A stretch of 64,000 bases of DNA from Mycobacterium europaeum (lineage in GTDB: Bacteria; Actinomycetota; Actinomycetes; Mycobacteriales; Mycobacteriaceae), in assembly GCF_002102155.1 (NCBI RefSeq), contig NZ_LQOU01000039.1, positions 1 to 64,000 on the forward strand. The letters run 5' to 3'. Position 1 is the first letter of the stretch. The number at the start of each line of letters is the position of its first letter. Made by a program: the position numbers and the translations under genes. The notes below the pieces were generated by a model. It was given only the letters and a program-made list of their open reading frames with translations, was not told where the DNA came from and searched no databases. Below, piece after piece: positions 44,014 through 52,863 of the stretch.

Positions 44014-46288
44014 CGGCTGGCGTGGCCTCCTGAGGAGCCCCGGCATCGGCCGGGGCCGCGGCGTCTTCCTCGACCAGCACCAGCGAGATCTTGCCGCGCT
44101 TGTCGATGTCGGCGATCTCGACCCGCAGTTTGTCGCCGACGTTGACGACGTCCTCGACCTTCGCGATGCGCTTGCCCTTGCCGAGCTTGGAGATGTGGAC
44201 CAGGCCGTCGCGTCCCGGCAGCAGCGACACGAACGCACCGAAATCGGTGGTCTTGACCACGGTGCCGAGGAACCGCTCGCCCACGGTGGGCAGCTGCGGG
44301 TTGGCGATGGCGTTGATCCGGTCGATCGCCGCCTGCGCCGAGGGGCCGTCGGTGGCGCCGACGAACACGGTGCCGTCGTCCTCGATGGAGATCTGCGCGC
44401 CGGTCTCCTCGGTGATCGCGTTGATGACCTTGCCCTTGGGCCCGATCACCTCACCGATCTTGTCCACCGGGACCTTGATGGTGGTCACCCGCGGCGCGTA
44501 GGGGCTCATCTCGTCGGGCTCGTCGATGGCCTCGGCCATCACCTCGAGAATGGTCAGCCGGGCGTCCTTGGCCTGCGCCAGCGCGCCCGCCAGCACCTGG
44601 GACGGGATGCCGTCGAGCTTGGTGTCCAGCTGCAGCGCGGTGACGAACTCCTTGGTGCCGGCGCACTTGAAGTCCATGTCGCCGAACGCGTCCTCGGCGC
44701 CCAGGATGTCGGTCAGGGTGACGAATCGGCGCTCGGCCTTGCCGTCCACCTCGACGTCGTCGGAGACCAGCCCCATCGCGATGCCGGCGACCGGCGCCTT
44801 CAGCGGCACCCCGGCGTTGAGCAGCGCCAGCGTGGACGCGCACACCGATCCCATCGACGTCGAGCCGTTGGAACCCAGCGCCTCGGACACCTGGCGGATC
44901 GCGTACGGGAACTCCTCGACGCTGGGCAGCACCGGGATCAACGCCCGCTCGGCCAGCGCCCCGTGCCCGATCTCGCGGCGCTTGGGCGAGCCGACCCGGC
45001 CGGTTTCACCGGTCGAATACGGCGGGAAGTTGTAGTGGTGCATGTAGCGCTTGCTGGTCTCGGGCCCCAGCGAGTCGATCTGCTGGGCCATCTTGACCAT
45101 GTCGAGGGTGGTCACTCCCAGGATCTGGGTCTCGCCGCGCTCGAACAGCGCGCTGCCGTGCGCCCGGGGCACGATGGCCACCTCGGCCGACAGCGCGCGG
45201 ATGTCGGTGACACCCCGGCCGTCGATGCGGAAGTGGTCGGTCAGGATGCGCTGGCGAACCAGCTTCTTGGTCAGCGAGCGGAACGCGGCGCCGACCTCCT
45301 TCTCGCGGCCCTCGTAGGTCCCAGAGGCGCCGGCGAGCCGCGTGAGCACCTCGGCTTTGAGCTCGTCGGTGCGCGCGTCGCGCTCGGCCTTGCCGCCGAT
45401 GGTCAGCGCCTTGGCCAGCTCGTCGGTGGCCACCGAGGCCACCGAGTAGTAGACGTCTTCGCCGTAGTCGGGAAACGTCGGGTAGTCGCCGGTGGGCTTC
45501 GCGGCCGCGTCGGCCAGCTCCTGCTGCGCGGTGCACAGCGCGGCGATGAACGGCTTGGCGGCCTCCAGGCCCTCGGCCACGACGGTCTCCGTCGGCGCCT
45601 GGGCCCCGCCCTCGACGAGCTCGATGACGTTCTCGGTGGCCTCGGCCTCGACCATCATGATCGCGACGTCGACGTTTCCGGGCGCACCGCCCTGTTCGCC
45701 GACGATCCGGCCCGCCACCACCATGTCGAACACGGCCCGCTCGAGCTGCTCGACCGTGGGGAAGGCGACCCAGGTGCCGTCGATCAGCGCCACCCGCACG
45801 CCCCCGATGGGACCGGAGAACGGCAGGCCGGCCAGCTGGGTGGAGGCCGACGCGGCGTTGATCGCCAGCACGTCGTACAGGTCGTTGGGGTCCAGGCTCA
45901 TGATCGTCACCACGACCTGGATCTCGTTGCGCAGGCCGGAGACGAACGACGGCCGCAGCGGGCGGTCGATCAGCCGGCAGGTCAGGATCGCGTCGGTGGA
46001 GGGGCGGCCCTCGCGGCGGAAGAACGAGCCGGGGATGCGGCCGGCGGCGTACATCCGCTCCTCGACGTCGACCGTCAGCGGGAAGAAGTCGAAGTGCTCC
46101 TTGGGGCTCTTGCTGGCGGTGGTCGCCGACAACAGCATGTTCTCGTCGTCGAGGTAGGCGACGACGGCGCCGGCGGCCTGCTGGGCCAGCCGGCCGGTCT
46201 CGAAACGGATGGTGCGGGTGCCGAGGCTCCCGTTGTCGATAACGGCGGTTGCCTCGAACACGCCTTCTTCAATTTCAGCGACAGACAT
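44000..46288 (-). CDS. gpsI: Polyribonucleotide nucleotidyltransferase (PNPase, GpsI)
   Basis: The 762-residue protein has two RNase PH domains (ASASTQLAGLPFSGPIGGVR, then HYNFPPYSTGETGRVGSPKRREIGHGALAERAL), the KH domain (IKVPVDKIGEVIGPKGKVINAITEETGAQISIEDDG) and the S1 domain (GERFLGTVVKTTDFGAFVSLLPGRDGLVHISKL), then an Ala/Pro-rich tail. It degrades RNA phosphorolytically from 3-prime ends and partners with RNase E. It is read together with pepR, and rpsO lies upstream across 342 bases; in M. tuberculosis lppU lies in that gap. Confidence 0.97.
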   Translation of the reverse strand: MSVAEIEEGVFEATAVIDNGSLGTRTIRFETGRLAQQAAGAVVAYLDDENMLLSATTASKSPKEHFDFFPLTVDVEERMYAAGRIPGSFFRREGRPSTDAILTCRLIDRPLRPSFVSGLRNEIQVVVTIMSLDPNDLYDVLAINAASASTQLAGLPFSGPIGGVRVALIDGTWVAFPTVEQLERAVFDMVVAGRIVGEQGGAPGNVDVAIMMVEAEATENVIELVEGGAQAPTETVVAEGLEAAKPFIAALCTAQQELADAAAKPTGDYPTFPDYGEDVYYSVASVATDELAKALTIGGKAERDARTDELKAEVLTRLAGASGTYEGREKEVGAAFRSLTKKLVRQRILTDHFRIDGRGVTDIRALSAEVAIVPRAHGSALFERGETQILGVTTLDMVKMAQQIDSLGPETSKRYMHHYNFPPYSTGETGRVGSPKRREIGHGALAERALIPVLPSVEEFPYAIRQVSEALGSNGSTSMGSVCASTLALLNAGVPLKAPVAGIAMGLVSDDVEVDGKAERRFVTLTDILGAEDAFGDMDFKCAGTKEFVTALQLDTKLDGIPSQVLAGALAQAKDARLTILEVMAEAIDEPDEMSPYAPRVTTIKVPVDKIGEVIGPKGKVINAITEETGAQISIEDDGTVFVGATDGPSAQAAIDRINAIANPQLPTVGERFLGTVVKTTDFGAFVSLLPGRDGLVHISKLGKGKRIAKVEDVVNVGDKLRVEIADIDKRGKISLVLVEEDAAAPADAGAPQEATPADAAS

Positions 46289-46630
46289 AGGTGTCCGTAC
46301 GGCCTCTCTGGGTATTCAGCTTTTTCGCGTGGTCACGCGCAGGTAACCCGAGAGCTTCCTAAGGAGAGGAAAGAGTCTGAATGCGGCTACGGCCATCGAT
46401 CGAAGCTGCCGACCTGCCCCAGATCCGGAGAGCCCGGCAGCCACTACCGAAGACCGCCCGATGCAGACCGGGCTGCTCCCTGGTGACGTGCGCAGTGACA
46501 CGCTGGAACGGCACACGCGGATCTGCGTGACCGCACCGTTTGCTCGGGCCGAACCGGCCCAGAACGCTCCTACTCTACATGGCGAACTTGCGCCGCCGGC
46601 AGGGCTTCGCCGATTGGCGGTTTCCGAGCG
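46289..46630. other. 342-base non-coding gap between rpsO and gpsI
   Basis: No open frame with mycobacterial codon use, ribosome site or known motif was found on either strand, and no remnant of the lppU lipoprotein gene was recognised. On the minus strand the region should contain the rpsO 3-prime end and the gpsI leader. GGGCCG and CGGCCC with a 3-base loop (46546-46560) form a perfect short hairpin that could end or process the rpsO transcript. Confidence 0.45.
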
Positions 46631-46900
46631 TCAGCGACGCAGACCCAGACGCTCGACCAGCGAGCGGTACCGTTCCACGTCGATCTGAGCGACGTACTTG
46701 AGCAGCCGGCGCCGCCGACCGACCAGCAGGAGCAGGCCCCGCCGGGAGTGGTGATCGTGCTTGTGCACCTTGAGGTGCTCGGTCAGGTCGGCGATCCGTT
46801 TGGTCAGCAGCGCGACCTGGGCCTCCGGGGAACCGGTGTCGGTGTCGTGCAGGCCGTAGTTGCCCAGGATTTCCTTTTTCTGCTCGGCTGTCAGCGCCAC
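46631..46900 (-). CDS. rpsO: 30S ribosomal protein S15
   Basis: The 89-residue protein has MALTAEQKKEILGNYGLHDTDTGSPEAQVALLTKRI, LTEHLKVHKHDHHSRRGLLLLVGRRRRLL and the ending RYRSLVERLGLRR, the complete S15. It binds 16S rRNA early in small-subunit assembly. It precedes gpsI, the conserved rpsO-pnp order, and in many bacteria S15 represses its own translation. No pseudoknot was evaluated here. Confidence 0.98.
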   Translation of the reverse strand: MALTAEQKKEILGNYGLHDTDTGSPEAQVALLTKRIADLTEHLKVHKHDHHSRRGLLLLVGRRRRLLKYVAQIDVERYRSLVERLGLRR

Positions 46901-47036
46901 GAAACATCTCCATCAATTGGGTGCCGCGAAAAAACGTGTACGTGGCCGCCGCGGACTGCAGCACACGCCATATCGGGGGGCGAGTCTATCAGCGGCTGCG
47001 ACCCCGGCCGAAATCCCAGGCCGGCGCCGCCCCGGA

Positions 47037-48014
47037 TCAGTCCCGCGCCGAGAGCATCGCGCGGGCCCGCTCGGTGTCGTTGCCCATCGCGTCGATCAGG
47101 TCCTGCACCGAGTCGAACTTGGTTTGCCCGCGGATGCGGCCGACGAAGTCCAGCGCCACGTACTGGCCGTAGAGGTCGGCGGCGGTGTCCAGCACGAAGG
47201 CCTCGACGGTGCGGGTGCGTCCCGAGAACGTGGGGTTGGTGCCGACGGACACCGCGGCGTGGTAGCGCTCGCCCGGGACGACGGTGCCGGTCACCGGCCC
47301 GTGCCCGAGCAGGGTGAACCACGCGGCGTACACGCCGTCGGCCGGGATCGCCGAGTACATCGGGGGCGCCACGTTGGCGGTCGGGAAGCCCAGCTCCATG
47401 CCCCGGCCCTCGCCGCGGACGACGACGCCCTCGACGCGGTGCGGGCGGCCCAGCGCCTCCATGGCCGTCACCACGTCACCGGCGTCCACGCAGGACCGGA
47501 TGTAGGTGGAGGAAAACGTCACCGTCTCGTTGCTGTGGTGCTCGGACAGCAGCGACATGGCCTCGACCGCGAACCCGAAGCGCTCCCCGGCGCGCCGCAG
47601 GGTCTCGACATTGCCGGCCGCCTTCTTGCCGAACGTGAAGTTCTCCCCGACCACGACCTCCACCACGTGCAGGTGTTCCACCAGCAGCTCGTGGACGTAG
47701 CGCTCCGGGGTCAGCTTCATGAAGTCACTGGTGAACGGCATCACCAGGAAGACATCGATGCCCATCTCCTCGACCAGCTCCGCGCGCCGCGTCAGCGTCG
47801 TCAGCTGCGCCGGGTGGCTGCCCGGGTAGACCACTTCCATCGGGTGCGGGTCGAAGGTCATCAGCACGGTCGGCACGTTGCGCGCGCGCCCGGCCTTCAC
47901 CGCATGCGCGATCAATTCGGCATGGCCCCGGTGCACCCCATCGAACACGCCGATGGTGAGCACGCATCTGCCCCAGTCCGTGGGAATCTCGTCTTGGCCG
48001 CGCCACCGCTGCAC
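47037..48014 (-). CDS. ribF: Bifunctional riboflavin kinase/FAD synthetase
   Basis: The GTG at 48014 (VQRWRGQDEIPTDWGRCV) gives 325 residues; the frame extends upstream without homology. The N-terminal FMN adenylyltransferase shows GVFDGVHRGHAELI and TFDPHPMEVV with VVGENFTFGKKAAGN; the C-terminal flavokinase shows GRGMELGFPTANV and VEAFVLD. It makes FMN and FAD from riboflavin. It is 136 bases upstream of rpsO and divergent from the metal regulator gene. Confidence 0.95.
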   Translation of the reverse strand: MQRWRGQDEIPTDWGRCVLTIGVFDGVHRGHAELIAHAVKAGRARNVPTVLMTFDPHPMEVVYPGSHPAQLTTLTRRAELVEEMGIDVFLVMPFTSDFMKLTPERYVHELLVEHLHVVEVVVGENFTFGKKAAGNVETLRRAGERFGFAVEAMSLLSEHHSNETVTFSSTYIRSCVDAGDVVTAMEALGRPHRVEGVVVRGEGRGMELGFPTANVAPPMYSAIPADGVYAAWFTLLGHGPVTGTVVPGERYHAAVSVGTNPTFSGRTRTVEAFVLDTAADLYGQYVALDFVGRIRGQTKFDSVQDLIDAMGNDTERARAMLSARD

Positions 48015-48115
48015 GAGGGCAAGCCTACGGCCACCCGCCGTCCGCCGGGAGATCCGCCGCCGCGAGGGTGGCGAGGAGCACACGATCAGGTCTGGGTTGC
48101 CTAAACTTTGTCGTT

Positions 48116-48820
48116 GTGAGGGCTGACGAAGAGCGTGGCGGTCTCACCGCCGTCGGCCAGGACTACCTCAAGGTCATCTGGAACGCCCAGGAGTGGTCGC
48201 CCAAGGACGCGCCCGAAAAGGTCAGCACCAAGATGCTCGCCGAGAAGATCGGGGTGTCGGCCAGCACCGCGTCGGAGTCCATCCGCAAGCTCGCCGAGCA
48301 GGGCCTGGTCGACCACGAGAAATACGGGGCCGTGACCCTGACCGAGGCGGGCAGGCGGGCCGCGCTGGCGATGGTGCGCCGGCACCGGCTGCTGGAGACG
48401 TTTCTGGTGAACGAGCTCGGCTACGGCTGGGACGAGGTGCACGACGAGGCCGAGGTGCTCGAACACGCGGTGTCGGATCGGCTGGTGGCCCGCATCGACG
48501 CCAAGCTGGGGTTCCCGCAGCGCGACCCGCACGGGGACCCGATCCCGGCCCCCGACGGACAGGTGCCCACTCCGCCGGCACGTCAGCTGTGGGCGTGCGG
48601 CGACGGAGACACCGGAACCGTGGCCCGCATCTCCGACGCCGACCCGGAGATGCTGCGCTATTTCGCCGATGTCGGCATCAACCTCGACTCGCGGCTGCGC
48701 GTCCTGACGCGTCGCGAGTTCGCCGGCATGATCTCAGTGGCGATCGACGACGGCGACGGAGCCGAGACGACCGTCGACCTGGGCAGCCCGGCCGCCCGGG
48801 CGATCTGGGTGGTGGGCTAG
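48116..48820 (+). CDS. sirR: DtxR-family metal-dependent regulator (SirR/MntR)
   Basis: The GTG at 48116 (VRADEERGGLTAVGQDYLKVIWNAQEW) gives 234 residues with three DtxR-type domains: winged helix (TKMLAEKIGVSASTASESIRKLAEQGLVDHEKYGAVTL), dimer/metal domain (RRHRLLETFLVNELGYGWDEVHDEAEVLEH, with the metal His/Glu), and an SH3-like C-terminal domain. M. tuberculosis Rv2788 is reported as the manganese-responsive MntR. A TTGCCTAAAC sequence just before the start could be part of its own operator (uncertain). Confidence 0.92.
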   Translation: MRADEERGGLTAVGQDYLKVIWNAQEWSPKDAPEKVSTKMLAEKIGVSASTASESIRKLAEQGLVDHEKYGAVTLTEAGRRAALAMVRRHRLLETFLVNELGYGWDEVHDEAEVLEHAVSDRLVARIDAKLGFPQRDPHGDPIPAPDGQVPTPPARQLWACGDGDTGTVARISDADPEMLRYFADVGINLDSRLRVLTRREFAGMISVAIDDGDGAETTVDLGSPAARAIWVVG

Positions 48821-48837
48821 CCCCCAGTTGGCTCGGG

Positions 48838-50028
48838 CTAGCGTTCGGCGCGCTGGTAGGCGGTGACGACGGCGGCCCCACCGAGTCCGATGTTGTGTTG
48901 CAGCGCGGCGCTGACACCCTCGACCTGACGCTTGTCGGCGGTGCCGCGCAGCTGCCAGGTCAGCTCGGCGCACTGCGCCAGCCCGGTGGCACCCAACGGA
49001 TGCCCCTTGGAGATCAGGCCGCCGGACGGATTGACCACCCAGCGCCCGCCATAGGTGGTGTCGCCGTTGTCGATCAGCTTGGGCGCCTCACCCGGCCCGC
49101 ACAGCCCCAGCGCCTCATACAGCAGCAACTCGTTGGCCGAAAAACAGTCGTGCAGCTCGATCACCTGGAAGTCCTCGGGCCCCAACCCGGACTGCTGGTA
49201 AACCTGTTGCGCCGCTTGAACATTCATGTCGTAGCCGATCAGATTTTTGGCGCTTCCGTCGAAGGTGGAGGCGAAGTCGGTGGTCATGGCCTGACCGACG
49301 ATCTCCACCGCCTGGGCGGCCAACCCGTGGCTGTCGACGAAGTTCTCCGAGGCCAGGATCGCCGCGCCGGAACCGTCGGACGTGGGCGAGCACTGCAGCT
49401 TGGTCAGCGGGTCGGAGATCATCCGCGCGGCCAGGATGTCCTCGAGCGTGTAGGACTCCTGGAACTGCGCGAATGGGTTGTTGACGGAGTGCTTGTGGTT
49501 CTTGTAGCCGATCTTGGCGAAATGTTCTGCGGTGCTGCCGTATTGCCTCATGTGTTCGCGGCCGGCGGCGCCGAACATCCAGGGCGCGACGGGCATCGCG
49601 AACTCGTCGATCTCGGCCATCGCCTTGACGTGCTTGCCCATCGGCGATTCGCGGTCCTGGGCTCCCCCGCCCAGCGAGCCGGGTTGCATCTTCTCGAAGC
49701 CGAGCGCGATGGCGCAGTCGGCCAGCCCGCCCCGGATCGCCTGCGCCGCCAGGAACAGTGCCGTCGAGCCGGTCGAGCAGTTGTTGTTGACGTTGACGAT
49801 CGGGATGCCGGTCATGCCCAGCTCGTAGAGCGCCCGCTGCCCGGACGTCGAATCGCCCGCGACGTAGCCGACGTAGCCCTGCTGGACCTCGCGGTAGTCG
49901 ATGCCGGCGTCGGCCAGCGCGTTGGTTCCGGACTCGCGCGCCATGTCGGGGTAATCCCAGCCCTCGCGGCGGCCCGGCTTCTCGAATTTCGTCATGCCGA
50001 CGCCGACGACGTAAACCTTGTTCGACAT
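48838..50028 (-). CDS. ltp1: Thiolase-like lipid-transfer protein Ltp1
   Basis: The 396-residue protein starts at 50028 (MSNKVYVVGVGMTKFEKPG) after AAGGGG. It has the SCP-x thiolase fold, with NNNCSTGSTALFLAAQAIRGG around the Cys, GYKNHKHSVNNPFAQF and NPSGGLISKGHPLGATG. These proteins act in sterol or branched-chain degradation as thiolases or aldolases. In M. tuberculosis Ltp1 lies next to fadE21; that partner is not present here. It is convergent with the sirR gene, with 17 bases between stops. Confidence 0.92.
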   Translation of the reverse strand: MSNKVYVVGVGMTKFEKPGRREGWDYPDMARESGTNALADAGIDYREVQQGYVGYVAGDSTSGQRALYELGMTGIPIVNVNNNCSTGSTALFLAAQAIRGGLADCAIALGFEKMQPGSLGGGAQDRESPMGKHVKAMAEIDEFAMPVAPWMFGAAGREHMRQYGSTAEHFAKIGYKNHKHSVNNPFAQFQESYTLEDILAARMISDPLTKLQCSPTSDGSGAAILASENFVDSHGLAAQAVEIVGQAMTTDFASTFDGSAKNLIGYDMNVQAAQQVYQQSGLGPEDFQVIELHDCFSANELLLYEALGLCGPGEAPKLIDNGDTTYGGRWVVNPSGGLISKGHPLGATGLAQCAELTWQLRGTADKRQVEGVSAALQHNIGLGGAAVVTAYQRAER

Positions 50029-50096
50029 AGCGCGCCCCTTCTTCGACAGGGTTGAGGAGATCCGCGTCACAGCCTATTCCCCGAGCGTCGCCGGGC

Positions 50097-51065
50097 TCAC
50101 GTCGGATTGCCCGGCTCTCCCCCTCGCCGCTCCGCGGCTGGGGGCACCCCCACCCCTCGCCGCTCCGCGGCGCGCATCGTCGCCGGGCGGACCACGACCA
50201 CCGACTTGGTGCGCGCGCCCTCGTCGCGCAGCAGCGCGATGACCCGCCCGCCGGCGTCGCAGGCGGCATAGACGCCGTCGATGCCGGCCGCCGCAAGCGG
50301 CCGCCCGTTGGCCGTCGCCTCGGCCTCCTCGGCGGTCAGGTCGCGGCGAGGAAAGATCAGCAGGCACGCCTCGTCCAGCGTCAACGACAGGCCCGGCCGC
50401 TCGGCCAGGTCGTCGAGCGAGCGGGCCCGGTCCAGCGTGAAGCGACCGACGCGGGTGCGCCGCAGTGCCGTCAGATGCCCGCCCACGCCCAGCGCGGCCC
50501 CGACGTCGCGGGCGAGCGCGCGCACGTAGGTCCCCGACGAGCAGTCCACCTCCACGTCCACGTCGACGAACTGGCCGGCGGGCCGGACGTCGAGCACCTC
50601 GAACCGGTCGATGCGCACCGGGCGGGCCGCGAGCTCGACGGCCCGGCCCTCGCGAACCAGCCGGTAGGCGCGCCGCCCGTCGACCTTGATCGCGCTGACC
50701 GCCGACGGCACCTGCTCGATGTCGCCGCGCAGGGCGGCCACCGCGGCGGTGATGGCCTCACGCGTCAGGTGCGCGGCCGAAACGCTGTGCAGCACTTCCC
50801 CTTCGGCGTCCTCGGTGGAGGTGGTCTGGCCAAGCCGGATGGTGGCGGCGTAGGACTTGGGGGCCGCCGTCAACAGGCCGAGGATCTTGGTGGCGCGGTC
50901 GACGCCGATCACCAGCACGCCGGTGGCCATCGGGTCCAGCGTTCCCGCGTGCCCGACCCTGCGGGTGGAGAAGATGCGCCGGCAGCGCCCGACCACGTCG
51001 TGGCTGGTCATCCCGGCCGGCTTGTCGACGACGACTATGCCCGGCCCGCTGGGGCTTTGACTCAT
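50097..51065 (-). CDS. truB: tRNA pseudouridine(55) synthase TruB
   Basis: The 322-residue protein has the catalytic motif VGHAGTLDPMATGVL with the key Asp near residue 43, GRRAYRLVREG and the PUA-like C-terminal region. It isomerises U55 in tRNA. Start ATG 51065 overlaps the pptT stop (ATGA). The last 20 or so residues (AERRGVGVPPAAERRGGEPGNPT) are not family sequence: they are encoded by a GC-rich repeat (see the repeat entry). Confidence 0.94.
   Translation of the reverse strand: MSQSPSGPGIVVVDKPAGMTSHDVVGRCRRIFSTRRVGHAGTLDPMATGVLVIGVDRATKILGLLTAAPKSYAATIRLGQTTSTEDAEGEVLHSVSAAHLTREAITAAVAALRGDIEQVPSAVSAIKVDGRRAYRLVREGRAVELAARPVRIDRFEVLDVRPAGQFVDVDVEVDCSSGTYVRALARDVGAALGVGGHLTALRRTRVGRFTLDRARSLDDLAERPGLSLTLDEACLLIFPRRDLTAEEAEATANGRPLAAAGIDGVYAACDAGGRVIALLRDEGARTKSVVVVRPATMRAAERRGVGVPPAAERRGGEPGNPT
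50119..50171. repeat. GC-rich direct repeat inside the 3-prime end of truB
   Basis: CCCTCGCCGCTCCGCGGC occurs twice, near 50121-50138 and 50154-50171, with a 33-base period; the palindrome GGGGGCACCCCC lies between. Read on the minus strand it encodes ERRGVGVPPAAERRG at the end of TruB. A related GTACCCCCAC-type element codes for the same VGVPPA peptide at the end of the 55735 gene. Confidence 0.75.
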
Positions 51066-51742
51066 AGCACGATGGCGGTCAGCACCAGTCCCCGCTCCAC
51101 CGACCACCGGCCCCTCAGCGCGGTCAGCGGCGGGCCGTCGAGCGTCTGCCCATCGATCAGGATCTTGGACACGAACACCCCGGTGGAGCCCCCGTCGGGC
51201 GGGTCGAGGTCGAACACGATGTGGGCGTCCTCGAAGCCCAGCCAGCGCTTGGTCAGCGGGAACCACGCCTTGTACGTCGCTTCCTTGGCGCAGAACAGGA
51301 TTCGATCCCAGTGCAGGCCGTCGGGCAGGGTGCTCATCTCGTGCCGCTCCTCGGGCAGGCTGATCGCGTTCAGCACGCCGTCGGGCAACACGTCGTGCGG
51401 TTCGGCGTCGATGCCCACCGAGCGCACCGCGTCGGTGCGCCCCACGACCGCGCCGCGATAGCCCGTGCAATGGGTGAGGCTGCCCACCACGCCGTCGGGC
51501 CAGCACGGTTCGCCCTTCTCACCCTTGAGGATCGGCACCGGCGGCAGGCCGAGCTCGCCGAGCGCGACCCGCGCGCAGTGCCGGACGGTGATGAACTCGT
51601 TGCGGCGCTTGGCCACCGACCTCGCGATCAGCGGCTCCTCTTCGGGCAGCGGCGCGAGGCCGGGCGGATCGGTATACACCTCCGAGTAGGCCAGGCCGTC
51701 CGCCGTCGGCAGCACCGAGGAAACCAGCATGTCCTCGGTCAT
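51062..51742 (-). CDS. pptT: 4'-phosphopantetheinyl transferase PptT
   Basis: The 226-residue protein starts MTEDMLVSSVLPTADGLAYSEVYTDPPG. It has RNEFITVRHCARVALGELG, LKGEKGEPCWPDGVVGSLTHC, SVGIDAEPHDVLPDGV (metal Asp/Glu) and FCAKEATYKAWFPLTKRW (catalytic Glu and Lys). It puts 4'-phosphopantetheine on acyl carrier and peptide carrier proteins of mycolate, mycobactin and polyketide synthesis. Start and stop both use ATGA overlaps, with pptH upstream and truB downstream. Confidence 0.95.
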   Translation of the reverse strand: MTEDMLVSSVLPTADGLAYSEVYTDPPGLAPLPEEEPLIARSVAKRRNEFITVRHCARVALGELGLPPVPILKGEKGEPCWPDGVVGSLTHCTGYRGAVVGRTDAVRSVGIDAEPHDVLPDGVLNAISLPEERHEMSTLPDGLHWDRILFCAKEATYKAWFPLTKRWLGFEDAHIVFDLDPPDGGSTGVFVSKILIDGQTLDGPPLTALRGRWSVERGLVLTAIVL

Positions 51743-52716
51743 CGTGATTGCCGCTGCCGCAACCGTTCCCGGAACTGCGCGGCCTGCTGCCGCATCTCGG
51801 GAGTGATCTCGAAGTGGCCGCCGAAGTCGTTGAGGTAACCGGGCGCGTACTCCGGATCGGGCAGCACCTGGCGCAGCCAGTGGTGCGGTTTGCGGCGCCG
51901 CCACTCCCGCGGGTAACCGACCGACACCTCCTCGAAGCGCACATCGTCATACCAGGTGGTACGCGGGATGTGCAGGTGACCGTAGACCGAACAGACGGCG
52001 TTGTAGCGGGTGTGCCAGTCGGCGGTCTTGGTGGTTCCGCACCACAGCGCGAACTCCGGATAGAACAGCGCGTCGCAGGGGTCGCGGACCAGCGGGAAAT
52101 GGTTCACCAGAACGGTCGGTGTCATCCAGTCCAGCTGCTCGAGGCGGGCCCGCGTGACGGCCAGCCGCTCCCGGCACCAGGCCTCCCGGGTCGGATACGG
52201 CTCCGGCGACAGCAGGAATTCGTCGGTGGCGACCACGTTGCGCTCCCGCGCGATGGTCAGGCCCTCGGCTTTGCTGGCCGCGCCCTCGGGCAAGAAGCTG
52301 TAGTCGTAGAGCAGGAACATCGGCACGATCGTCGCCGGCCCGCCGCGCTCGGTCCACACCGGGAACGGATGCTCGGGCGTGACGACGCCCATCTCGTCGC
52401 ACATGTTGACCAGGTAGTCGTAGCGGGCCTTGCCGAAGATCTGCACCGGGTCACGCGTGGTCGTCCACAGCTCGTGGTTGCCCGGCACCCAGATCACCTT
52501 GGCGAACCGGCGGCGCAGCAGGTCAAGGGCCCAACGGATCTCGTCGGTGCGTTCGGCGACGTCTCCGGCGACGATCAGCCAGTCGTCCGGCGAGGACGGG
52601 TGCAGCGATTCGGTGACCGGCTTGTTGCCGAGGTGGCCGGTGTGCAGGTCGGAAACGGCCCACAGCGTCGGTTGCCCCCCATTCGCCGATTCCTGCCCCG
52701 CATTTTGACCAGCCAC
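51739..52716 (-). CDS. pptH: Metallophosphatase, probable phosphopantetheinyl hydrolase PptH
   Basis: The GTG at 52716 (VAGQNAGQESANGGQ) gives 325 residues. Metallophosphatase motifs appear in order: SDLHTGH, VAGDVAE, WVPGNHELW, NHFPLV and YGHLHIP. M. tuberculosis Rv2795c removes the phosphopantetheine arm from carrier proteins, opposing PptT. It is the first gene of the pptH-pptT-truB operon, so the enzyme and its antagonist are co-transcribed and overlap by 4 bases. Confidence 0.92.
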   Translation of the reverse strand: MAGQNAGQESANGGQPTLWAVSDLHTGHLGNKPVTESLHPSSPDDWLIVAGDVAERTDEIRWALDLLRRRFAKVIWVPGNHELWTTTRDPVQIFGKARYDYLVNMCDEMGVVTPEHPFPVWTERGGPATIVPMFLLYDYSFLPEGAASKAEGLTIARERNVVATDEFLLSPEPYPTREAWCRERLAVTRARLEQLDWMTPTVLVNHFPLVRDPCDALFYPEFALWCGTTKTADWHTRYNAVCSVYGHLHIPRTTWYDDVRFEEVSVGYPREWRRRKPHHWLRQVLPDPEYAPGYLNDFGGHFEITPEMRQQAAQFRERLRQRQSR

Positions 52717-52863
52717 GATTAACCAGACTAATGACCCGGGGCCGCGCGCCGGCCGGGACCGGCCCTTGCCCGCGGCATTAGAACGTGTTCTTGTTTGTCT
52801 GTGGCCGTGGCGACGCGACTTGTACACTCCCGGGCAAGGGCCGCCGAGCCGTCAGGGGGTGTC

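Noticed and set aside
43673..46486. 937-codon open frame on the plus strand opposite gpsI and pepR
   Set aside because: Antisense of two conserved genes; composition and lack of motifs show it is not coding.
52817..52830. TACACT as a -10 box ahead of the exported-protein gene
   Set aside because: No -35 element at suitable spacing, so it is not listed as a promoter.
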